From Cohnella cholangitidis (GTDB taxonomy: Bacteria > Bacillota > Bacilli > Paenibacillales > Paenibacillaceae): a DNA stretch of 64,000 nt. Location: positions 5,443,501 to 5,507,500 of the forward strand of contig NZ_CP041969.1 of the NCBI RefSeq assembly GCF_014107495.1. Reading direction: 5' to 3'. The translations under genes and the position numbers were made by a program. The notes below the pieces were generated by a model, which was not told the origin of the DNA, did not search any database, and was given only the letters and a program-made list of their open reading frames with translations. Shown in pieces: positions 55,698 through 63,575 of the stretch; the first letter of the stretch is position 1, and each line of letters begins with the position of its first letter.

Positions 55698-55809
55698 CGT
55701 AACACCTCCTCAAAATGGATTAAATAGAAATATAATCTATATAATTTGAATATGCAACATAAAATAGTATTTTGTCGAAAGACACGATAAGAGAGGGGAT
55801 GACGGCTAG

Positions 55810-56316
55810 ATGGTGCAGATTGAGTTATGCGAAACGAACGGACAATGGAGCAGGTTTACGGACTTTTACGTTACCCATAGGCAGCGGATCATACCCGGTT
55901 ACCCGGTAAGCAACGCGCTCGTCGATATCAAAAATTACATTCGGAATGGAAGGGGAGCCATTCTAATGGAAGAGACTAATCAAGTGATCGGCATAGGAAG
56001 CTTCGTGCTCGGGCTAGAGGATCAGGGGTTTAAACATAAAGAGATCGCCGTGCTAGGCAACAGTTATTTCGTGGACAAGTATCAGAGCAATCGCACCTTT
56101 ATAAGAGGGCTTCAAGTGTTAGCTGATCAGATCGGGGATATGAATGAGGACGTGAAAGAAGTGCGGATCCCGACGTCGGCCGATAATGCCTATACGAACG
56201 GGCTTTATCGGAAGATCGCGGATAAGGTAGAAACCGTTGAATCGCGTTACGGCACCATCAACACGTACTCTACGACCTATGAGGATTTCGTAAGCTTCTG
56301 CAAAAGATTCCGTTGA
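55810..56316 (+). CDS. Second GNAT-like protein of the exporter locus
   Basis: This 168-residue protein has a GNAT-like progression: RGAILMEETNQVIGIGSFVL, then EIAVLGNSYFVDKYQSNRTF, where the expected acetyl-CoA loop lacks a clean GxGxA. It ends NAYTNGLYRKIADKVE, similar to the C-terminal helix of GNATs. Its own start follows GAGAGGGGATG with some distance. It is 246 bp behind the first GNAT-like gene and followed by a strong terminator, so it closes the locus. Function unknown. I am more certain that it is a gene than of the fold. Confidence 0.6.
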   Translation: MVQIELCETNGQWSRFTDFYVTHRQRIIPGYPVSNALVDIKNYIRNGRGAILMEETNQVIGIGSFVLGLEDQGFKHKEIAVLGNSYFVDKYQSNRTFIRGLQVLADQIGDMNEDVKEVRIPTSADNAYTNGLYRKIADKVETVESRYGTINTYSTTYEDFVSFCKRFR

Positions 56317-56339
56317 CTTGTGGGGATTAACTAACGATT

Positions 56340-56380
56340 AAAGGGACGAAGCAGAGAATTTCTCTGCTTCGTCCCTTTTT
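56340..56380 (+). terminator. Very strong intrinsic terminator after exporter locus
   Basis: AAAGGGACGAAGCAGAGA is followed at once by its exact complement (19-20 bp stem, AT loop), then TTTTT. Confidence 0.9.
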
Positions 56381-56430
56381 GGGTCAAATAAATGGAAATA
56401 TCGTTATTACTTACGTCTCTAAGGTGCAGA

Positions 56431-56719
56431 TCGGAGCGAGTTAGTCGACAAAACCGACTAATTCCACCCCCGGTAGTCCTTCTCGGAGCGAGATAGTCGA
56501 TAAAACCGATTAATTCCACCCCCGGTGGTCCTTCTCGAAGCGAGATAGTCGATAAAACCGACTAATTCCACCCCCGGTGGTCTTCTCGGAGCGAGATAGT
56601 CGATAAAACTGACTAATTCCACCCCCGGTGGTCCTTCTCGGAACGAGATAGTCGACAAAACCGACTAATTCCACCTCGGTGATCCTTCTCGGAGCGAGTT
56701 AGCGAGGAATCCGACTAAT
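56431..56719. repeat. 52-bp tandem repeat, five full copies plus a degenerate sixth
   Basis: Copies begin at 56431, 56483, 56535, 56586, 56638 and 56689 (spacing 52, 52, 51, 52, 51). The unit starts TCGGAGCGAGATAGTCGAT and contains an inner hairpin, TAGTCG and CGACTA seven bases apart, then CCACCCCCGGTGGTCCTTC, whose CCACC/GGTGG also pairs. Copies differ by a few substitutions each. The 51-bp spacings break any continuous frame, so this is non-coding. The last copy decays from position 56703 on. Confidence 0.85.
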
Positions 56720-56741
56720 AGGGTTGTGCGAATTCGAGGAG

Positions 56742-56827
56742 ACCTGAGTAGTAACGAAATATCCATTTATTCTTCGGTTGGACTACCGTTTCTAGAGAAT
56801 AACTGGATATGTACATTTATCTCAGGT
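56742..56827. other. Long interrupted stem-loop upstream of importer 5
   Basis: Three collinear pairings nest: ACCTGAG (56742-56748) with CTCAGGT (56821-56827), ATATCC (56759-56764) with GGATAT (56805-56810), and ATTC (56769-56772) with GAAT (56797-56800). The rest of the gap to 56973 holds a TACAAT near 56931 as possible -10 and the receptor ribosome site. Role unknown. Confidence 0.4.
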
Positions 56828-56973
56828 CCAGTTAAGTCGATAAATCCAAACGGGTAACTAATCAAAGTACATTACTGATTATTCTTAAGCATTCCCTTAC
56901 TTTTGTTTATGTCTTTCGCTTCTTTCCTATCCTACAATGAAAAGGCATTCAAACATTAAGGAGGGTTAGCTTC

Positions 56974-58311
56974 ATGTTCAACAAAAAAGCAATCACCGCG
57001 ACTTTGCTTGCTTCAATGATGCTGGTAGCCGCTTGTTCGGGCGGCAATAACGAGCCGGGCAAGGAGAGCGCGGCATCGCAGCCTGCGGGTTCGGCACCCG
57101 CGAATAGCGGCAAGACGGTTGAGCTTCGGATGTCTTGGTGGGGTTCCGATGAGAGACATGAAAAAACGCAGAAGGTCATCGAACTGTTCGAGCAAAAAAA
57201 TCCAGGCGTCAAAATCACGGGCGAGTATTCCGGATTCGACGGATATATGGACAAGCTGAACACTCAGATCGCCGCTGGCAACGCCCCGGATTTGATCCAA
57301 ATGGGCGGAAATATAAAAGAATACGTAGATAAAAAAGCTTTGCTCGATCTTACGCCTTACGTGGGCAACGTCCTGCACGTGGATGACTTTAACGGAGGTT
57401 TGGTGAAAGCGGCTTCCTTCGACGAGAAGCTGTACGGCGTCACGCTGGGCGTAAGCTCTTCCGCGTTGATGTACAACGCAAGCATGTTCGAGAAAGCGGG
57501 CGTGCCGCTTCCGACGGACAAGTGGAATTATGACGATTTCAAAAATTCGGTCATCCAGATCGCGCAAAAACTGGGCAAAGGAAATTACGGTTCGTACGAT
57601 CTCTCCAGCGATGCGGCTACGCTTGCTTCTTTCCTTGGAAGCAACGGCAAAGAATTGTATCGCGACGGCGAGCGCCACTTCGACAATCAGGATATGATCA
57701 ACTGGTTCGCGTTGTGGGATGAACTGCGTAAAGCGGGAGCGATCGTGCCTGCTGACGTTCAAGTCGCGAACCCGCCGACGGCCGTCGACAAATCCCTTGT
57801 CGTTAAAGGCCAAGTCGCTATTCAGCAAGCATCGGCTTCCCAAATCTTCGGCTTCCAGGAGCTGACGCAAGACAAATTGGCATTGAGCGTATTCCCTTAC
57901 GGACCAGCCGGTAGCGGTATGGTTCCGCCGATCTCCGGACAATTCATCACTTCGTACTCCGGTACCGAGCATCCGGAAGAAGTGGCGAAATTCATGGACT
58001 TCATGGTGAACGATCCCGAAGCGGGAGTGATCTTGGGCAGCACGCGCGGCGTTCCGCCGGCAGGCAAAATACGGGATGTACTGTCCGCGCAAGCTACGCC
58101 GGTCGACAAGGTGTTGTACGATTACATTTCGTTGGTAAGCGACACAGCTCCCGAAATCGAATATCAGCAATTCCCTCTGGACAACGAATTCATTAAGCTG
58201 TTGCAACTAACAAGCGAGAAGATCGCGTTCGGCGCTCAGCCGATCGATTCCTCGGTCGAAGAATTCATGTCGGAAATGGACAAACTGCTGGCTAAATCGA
58301 AAGCGCAATAA
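56974..58311 (+). CDS. Sugar ABC transporter substrate-binding lipoprotein (family 1), importer 5
   Basis: This 445-residue protein has lipobox VAAC with Cys21 and a short linker. The bilobal SBP_bac_1 domain starts with VELRMSWWGSDERHEKTQKV and contains NAPDLIQMGG, a standard UgpB-family block. Intact. ATG 56974 follows AAGGAGG. It resembles importer 1 in size and layout but is not a near-identical copy. Its operon continues through two permeases, a kinase and a regulator. Ligand unknown; a predicted glycosidase begins at 63576 behind the regulator. Confidence 0.92.
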   Translation: MFNKKAITATLLASMMLVAACSGGNNEPGKESAASQPAGSAPANSGKTVELRMSWWGSDERHEKTQKVIELFEQKNPGVKITGEYSGFDGYMDKLNTQIAAGNAPDLIQMGGNIKEYVDKKALLDLTPYVGNVLHVDDFNGGLVKAASFDEKLYGVTLGVSSSALMYNASMFEKAGVPLPTDKWNYDDFKNSVIQIAQKLGKGNYGSYDLSSDAATLASFLGSNGKELYRDGERHFDNQDMINWFALWDELRKAGAIVPADVQVANPPTAVDKSLVVKGQVAIQQASASQIFGFQELTQDKLALSVFPYGPAGSGMVPPISGQFITSYSGTEHPEEVAKFMDFMVNDPEAGVILGSTRGVPPAGKIRDVLSAQATPVDKVLYDYISLVSDTAPEIEYQQFPLDNEFIKLLQLTSEKIAFGAQPIDSSVEEFMSEMDKLLAKSKAQ

Positions 58312-58349
58312 TACGCATTACACGCGACACCAAGAGAAAACGGGAGTTT

Positions 58350-58375
58350 GGGGAGCCCATGCAAGGCTCCCCTTT
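58350..58375 (+). other. Intercistronic hairpin between receptor and permease of importer 5
   Basis: GGGGAGCC and GGCTCCCC form a perfect 8-bp stem around CATGCAA, followed by TTTCC. Fourth example of a hairpin at this position in the window. Confidence 0.65.
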
Positions 58376-58398
58376 CCTAAGATAGGAGAGCTGCTCAT

Positions 58399-59289
58399 AT
58401 GCAGAAATACAAAACCTACGCAGCCGGGTATTTGTTTCTGTTGCCATGGTTGATCGGTTTGTTTTTTCTTTACTTAAGCCCGATCTTCGCATCTTTGTAT
58501 TTGTCCTTTACGAAGTATGACTTGCTTACGGCACCGAAATGGATCGGCTTCGACAACTATAAGACGATGTTCACGGACGATTACCGGCTGGGCGATTCGA
58601 TCAAGGTTACTTTCCAATACGTGTTGCTATCGGTTCCTTTCCGGTTGGCATTCGCGCTTGGACTGGCTATGCTGCTTAATCAAGGAATGAAATTTCTCGG
58701 ATTATATCGCACGATCTACTACATTCCTTCCCTGCTTGGAGGAAGCGTTGCCATATCCGTTCTGTGGAAGCAAGTGTTCGACAAAGAAGGGATTTTCAAT
58801 CAGGCACTGGCCTACTTCGGAATCGAGGGACCCAATTGGATCGCCGATCCGAAATACGCGATTTATTCTTTGATCGGATTATCGGTATGGCAGTTCGGAG
58901 CCGTCATGATCATTTTCCTGGCCGGGCTCAAGCAGATTCCTCAGGAACTGTACGAGGCCGCGACCGTAGACGGGGCCGGCATTTTCCGGAAATTCTCGAA
59001 GATCACGATGCCGCTGTTAACGCCCGTTATTTTCTTTAATTTGACTATTACGTTGATTCAGTCGTTCCAAACGTTCACCAAAGCTTTCATTATAAGCAAC
59101 GGTTCGGGCGGTCCGATCAATTCGACTTTGCTCTATTCCTTATACTTGTATATTAAGGGCTTCACATTCTTGGACATGGGATACGCTTCCGCGATGGCAT
59201 GGTTGCTGCTGGTCATTATCGCGGCTTTCACCGGTCTATTGTTCTTGACTTCCCGTTACTGGGTTTATTATTCGGATGGGAGGGATTAA
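58399..59289 (+). CDS. Sugar ABC transporter permease (UgpA/MalF type), importer 5
   Basis: This 296-residue protein has six predicted helices starting YLFLLPWLIGLFFLYL. EAA loop: YEAATVDGAGIFRKFSKITM. ATG 58399 follows AGGAGAG. The stop is 3 bp before the next permease start, so the two are tightly coupled. Pore subunit; needs an external MsmX-type ATPase. Confidence 0.92.
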   Translation: MQKYKTYAAGYLFLLPWLIGLFFLYLSPIFASLYLSFTKYDLLTAPKWIGFDNYKTMFTDDYRLGDSIKVTFQYVLLSVPFRLAFALGLAMLLNQGMKFLGLYRTIYYIPSLLGGSVAISVLWKQVFDKEGIFNQALAYFGIEGPNWIADPKYAIYSLIGLSVWQFGAVMIIFLAGLKQIPQELYEAATVDGAGIFRKFSKITMPLLTPVIFFNLTITLIQSFQTFTKAFIISNGSGGPINSTLLYSLYLYIKGFTFLDMGYASAMAWLLLVIIAAFTGLLFLTSRYWVYYSDGRD

Positions 59290-59292
59290 ACG

Positions 59293-60132
59293 ATGGCCAT
59301 CAGTAAACCATTTAAATCCGTGCTGTTCCATGCGATCGTGTTGGGGTGCGGACTGTTGATGCTATACCCGGTATTCTGGCTGATCAGCAGTTCGATGAAA
59401 CCGACTACGGAAATCTTCACTTCCAAAGGCTTATGGCCTTCATCCTTTACGTTAGAGCATTATTCGGATGGGTGGTTCGGTCTACGGAACATTCAGTTCG
59501 GACGGTTTTTTCTTAATTCTATGCTGCTGTGCGTAGTAGCCGTAATCGGGACGGTTCTGAGCTCTTCCATGGCGGCGTTCTCGTTCGCGCGAATCAACTT
59601 CCCGCTGAAAAACCTGCTGTTCGCGCTGATGCTAGGTACGATTATGCTCCCGGGACACGTTACGCTGATTCCTCAATATATCATGTTCCATAAAATCGGC
59701 TGGGTAGATACTTTTCTGCCGCTCATGGCGCCTAAGTTCGTCGGAGATGCCTTCTTCGTCTTCTTGATCGTCCAATTCATCAGGGGAATCCCGAAAGAAC
59801 TGGACGAGAGCGCGAAAATCGACGGCTGCGGCTGGTTTACGCTCTACTTCCGCATCATCATGCCGCTTAGCCTGCCTGCTCTCATGACGGCCGCGATTTT
59901 TACGTTCATGGGTACTTGGGACGATTTCTTCGGTCAATTGATTTACTTGAGCGACATTAAGAAATTCACGGTACCGCTCGGCTTGCGTCTCTTCCTCGAT
60001 TCCAGCGGAAGCTCTAACTGGGGAGCCGTGTTCGCCATGTCGGTTCTGTCCATCGTACCAAGCCTTGTCATCTTCTTCGTAGGGCAGAAATACTTTACCC
60101 AAGGCATCGCGACAACCGGATTGAAAGGTTAA
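59293..60132 (+). CDS. Sugar ABC transporter permease (UgpE/MalG type), importer 5
   Basis: This 279-residue partner has six predicted helices. Its coupling loop reads LDESAKIDGCGWFTLYFRII, with Cys in place of the usual Ala after DG. C-terminus FTQGIATTGLKG is family-typical. The kinase gene starts 39 bp later, and no terminator is seen in between, so importer and sensor are probably one transcript here. Confidence 0.92.
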   Translation: MAISKPFKSVLFHAIVLGCGLLMLYPVFWLISSSMKPTTEIFTSKGLWPSSFTLEHYSDGWFGLRNIQFGRFFLNSMLLCVVAVIGTVLSSSMAAFSFARINFPLKNLLFALMLGTIMLPGHVTLIPQYIMFHKIGWVDTFLPLMAPKFVGDAFFVFLIVQFIRGIPKELDESAKIDGCGWFTLYFRIIMPLSLPALMTAAIFTFMGTWDDFFGQLIYLSDIKKFTVPLGLRLFLDSSGSSNWGAVFAMSVLSIVPSLVIFFVGQKYFTQGIATTGLKG

Positions 60133-60171
60133 AATGGTCGTAAAGACTTTTCATGAAGAGGACTGTAAGAG

Positions 60172-61950
60172 ATGCGCAAACTGATGAAATATCCGACAAA
60201 ACTTTTTACGCTCATGGTGCTTTGTTTCATCGGTTTCAATAGCCTTCTGCTGCTCGTGTCGGGAATCGTGTATTACGAGACTTATTCGAAGATTGCCTAC
60301 CGCGAAATCCGGGCAACGAAAAAAGAACTGCTCGACGAGACGTCGCAGAAGCTCTCGAATTACGTGGCGGGCATCCAGGATACGGCCATGTTCTTGGTGA
60401 CGAACACATCGGTTCAGCAAAACCTGTCGGTACCGCCGGAGAGCGAGTATGATTTCGTGACCAAGAGCCGTCAGTTGTACGAGGAATTTCAGAAGCTGGC
60501 CACGGTGAAAGAAGGTTTGCACTCGATTGAACTGTACACCGATTGGCTTACAGGATATTCGTCCTTTCAAGGTCAATTCATGCATCCGATAGCCGACGCG
60601 CAAACGCAAGGCTGGCTTGGGCGCATGGATAGAGCTGACGGATTCTGGATCGCTTCCCACGACTATCCGGCCAGCGGAAGCGATATGCGAATGGTCAGTT
60701 ACGTTCATCGGATCATCGGCAACCGAGGCGAAATTCTGGGCATCGTCAAGCTCAACATTCCCGACAAGAAATTGTTCGATATCCTGAACAAGCGCGCCGC
60801 GCTCGCCAACAACGGCAATTACTACGTGGTGTTGGACTCCGGCGGTCATTATATCGCCTCGGTGCTGCCGGAGGGAGTCGAAATACGCAACAATGTAGAC
60901 GAGATGGTTCGCGAATTATCGGGCGGCTCGAAATACAGCGTCATTCAATCGGATACGAACACGCAGTATTGGATGCTCATGCAGCTGATCTCCAAAGACG
61001 TGCTTAAGCAGAGCGGCAAAGAGATCCGAATGCTCATCATCGGGCTGTTGGCGGGGCTGATTATTCTATCCATTCCGCTTGCCCTCTGGGTATCCAGGAA
61101 ATTGACTTCTCCCATTTACAGGATCGTGGAAGGCATGCGGACCGTGGAAAAAGGGGATTTCAACGTTCGGATGGGAGCGTCCGGCATTCAGGAGTATCTT
61201 CATCTGACGACGCATTTCAATCGCATGGTTCATCGGCTGAAGGCGTTGATCGGACAATTGAATCAAGAGCACCGCGATCGCAGGGAAGCGGAAATCCAGT
61301 TGCTGCACGCTCAAATCAAGCCTCATTTTCTATACAACACTTTGGATCTGATCCATTGGCGAGCGCTCGATTACAACGCGCACGAGATTAGCCAGATGGT
61401 CCAGCAATTGTCCAAGCTGTTCCGCATCGGGCTCAGCAACGATAAGTGGTACGTTCCCGTTCGGGACGAGTTGGCTCACGCCCGCTGTTACATGGCCATA
61501 CAGGAGTACCGGCAAAACTTCAGCATCGAATACGTCGAGAACGTCAAGAGCGATTTGCTGGACGTTATTATTCCGAAGATCGTTTTGCAGCCTTTTCTGG
61601 AAAATGCGGTTATTCACGGGTTCCAACACCGGAGCTACGAGAAAGCGGTTGTCCAGGTCAATTTCGAGCAGCGGGCGGAAGCCGGCGGCGAGCAGTTGAT
61701 CATTACGATTACCGATAACGGAAGCGGGGTGCCGGAAGGATTCGATATCCAGAAGACCGGAGGGATCGGCATTCGCAACGTCATGGATAGGATACAACTG
61801 TATTGCGGTCCGAAGTACGGAGTGCGGGTCGTACCGGGAGAGCAGGGAGGCACCCAGGTGATCATGAACTTGCCGTTGATCGGACATGAGGAGGAAATGG
61901 AACAACTAAGAAGGAGCCTTACCCATGAATACGATTCTCTTGGTCGATGA
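60172..61950 (+). CDS. YesM-type sensor histidine kinase, importer 5
   Basis: This 592-residue protein has TM1 at about 12-34, an extracellular sensor domain to about 285, TM2 (LIIGLLAGLIILSIPLALWV), HAMP, and a His_kinase domain with H385 in QIKPHFLYNTL (Lys replacing the usual Asn), N box QPFLENAVIHGF and G boxes TDNGSGV and GIGIRNVMDRI. All catalytic boxes are intact. The 3' end overlaps the regulator start by 26 bp. Likely senses the importer 5 ligand, directly or through the loaded receptor. Confidence 0.9.
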   Translation: MRKLMKYPTKLFTLMVLCFIGFNSLLLLVSGIVYYETYSKIAYREIRATKKELLDETSQKLSNYVAGIQDTAMFLVTNTSVQQNLSVPPESEYDFVTKSRQLYEEFQKLATVKEGLHSIELYTDWLTGYSSFQGQFMHPIADAQTQGWLGRMDRADGFWIASHDYPASGSDMRMVSYVHRIIGNRGEILGIVKLNIPDKKLFDILNKRAALANNGNYYVVLDSGGHYIASVLPEGVEIRNNVDEMVRELSGGSKYSVIQSDTNTQYWMLMQLISKDVLKQSGKEIRMLIIGLLAGLIILSIPLALWVSRKLTSPIYRIVEGMRTVEKGDFNVRMGASGIQEYLHLTTHFNRMVHRLKALIGQLNQEHRDRREAEIQLLHAQIKPHFLYNTLDLIHWRALDYNAHEISQMVQQLSKLFRIGLSNDKWYVPVRDELAHARCYMAIQEYRQNFSIEYVENVKSDLLDVIIPKIVLQPFLENAVIHGFQHRSYEKAVVQVNFEQRAEAGGEQLIITITDNGSGVPEGFDIQKTGGIGIRNVMDRIQLYCGPKYGVRVVPGEQGGTQVIMNLPLIGHEEEMEQLRRSLTHEYDSLGR

Positions 61951-63549
61951 CGACGAATACGTGATAAACGGGTTGCTCAAGCACATCCCGTGGACGGATA
62001 TGGGCGTACGTATTGTCGGAACGGCCGCGGACGGAGCGGAAGGCTTGGACAAATTCCGCGAGCTGAGGCCGGATTTCGTCATTACCGATATCTATATGCC
62101 CGCTATGGATGGATTTCAGTTAACCGAAGCGATCCATGCGATCGACCCTGACGTTCCCGTCGTTATTCTAAGCGGGTATGACGATCTGGCGAACGCGAGA
62201 AAAGCGGTATCCACGGGCATTCACCACTTTCTGCTTAAGCCGCCCAGCATTTCGGAGATCGAGTTCGTCGTACGCGAAGTGCTGCAGCAGTTGAACGAAT
62301 CGAAGGAGCACGACGAGCTGTTGTCCAGCTACTTGCAGCAGCAAGATATCGTGCGGAAGTCGATGAAAGACGCTTTTTTCCGGGATTTACTGTCCACCCG
62401 TTACCGGCGTGACGAACTTCCGGGCGATAGAATCGCTTTTATGGGTTTGCCCGAGCAGCCGTCCGTCCAAGCATTAACGCTAAGCCTGGTTCGATCCGAC
62501 GTCTCCGCGCGAAGGGAAGAGAGAGATTGGCAGTTGTTGCGATTCGGGACGGGGAACATTATCCGAGAAATGCTGAATGCCCATTTGGGAAACCATCCGC
62601 TCCTGTCCGCCGAAGTGCTGGAATATTCGGACCAGGAGTTTGTCGTTATTTTCGTAGGCGATCTGACGCAGGAAGATACAAGGCAGGGATTCATCGTCGA
62701 ACTATCGGATGCGATATTGGATAACATTCTTCAGTACATGAAGCTGTCCGTGCTGGCGGGGCTCGGGACCGTCCGCGGCGGGTACGATCAATTGATGGAT
62801 TCTTACTTGGAAAGCCGCAGCGCGGTGGAGATCGCGGAGATGAACGAGTGGAATCGCGTATATTCTTTCGCGGATTCATCCGAGACGACGGAGCCGGGCA
62901 AGATGGTGTCCATGGACGCGGTTCGTTATCTTCACGACGCGATCTTTCAGAAACGGTGGCAGCAGGCTCACGAGCTGTGGAACCAGCTCGGCAAGGAGCT
63001 GTCGGGCGGCAACGTGTCTCTTCCGGTATGCAAAGGGGTTTGTTCCGGCATCGCAAGCGCCTTGTGGACGGCCGCGCAAACGTCCGAGATACAGGAGGAA
63101 TCGGTAGGCCCCGGATTGGAAGAACTGTTGCTTAAGCTGAACCGGGCGGGTTCCGTCAGGCAAATGCTGGACGGGATGGACGTGGCGTTCGATCGGTTGA
63201 TGGCTCAAATCCGGGAAGATCAGGCCGGCAAAAAAAGCAATTCTCTCGTGGAACGGGTCATCAAAGAATACATCGAAAAGTGCTACCACGAGGATATTTC
63301 GCTGGAACGGATCGCGGCTAATCTTCACGTGAACCGCAATTATTTAAGCCAACTGTTCAAGAAGGTGACGGGCGAGCCTTTCGTCACTTATTTCAATAAA
63401 TATCGAATACGCAAAGCGATTGAATTGATCGGCACGGGCAAATACATGGTGTACGAGATCAGCGAGAGGGTAGCTTCCAGAACTCGACTTATTTCAGCCA
63501 GGTGTTCAAATCGATTACCGGGTACAGCCCGTCCGAATACAATCGGTAA
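61925..63549 (+). CDS. YesN-type AraC response regulator, importer 5; frameshift near C-terminus
   Basis: The receiver has LLVDDDEYVINGL, acceptor Asp in FVITDIYMPA and Lys in HFLLKPP. A central domain follows, then AraC HTH 1 (NRNYLSQLFKKVTGEPFVTY). In HTH 2 the frame breaks at about 63471-63475: one missing base changes ISERVGFQNSTYFSQVF into ISERVASRTRL. The -1 frame continues FKSITGYSPSEYNR and stops at 63549, giving the normal 541 residues. As sequenced the last helix pair is scrambled and extended to 63562, which would weaken DNA binding. Confidence 0.88.
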
Positions 63550-63575
63550 CGTATCGGACTAAGGAGCTTACGCAC

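Noticed and set aside
56458-56658. Minus-strand frame with a repeating GFIDYLA-like pattern
   Set aside because: It is a by-product of the 52-bp DNA repeat. Unit spacing of 52 and 51 is not a multiple of three, and there is no ribosome site.
56431-56719. CRISPR array
   Set aside because: The units abut as a plain tandem repeat with no unique spacers, and no cas gene is present.
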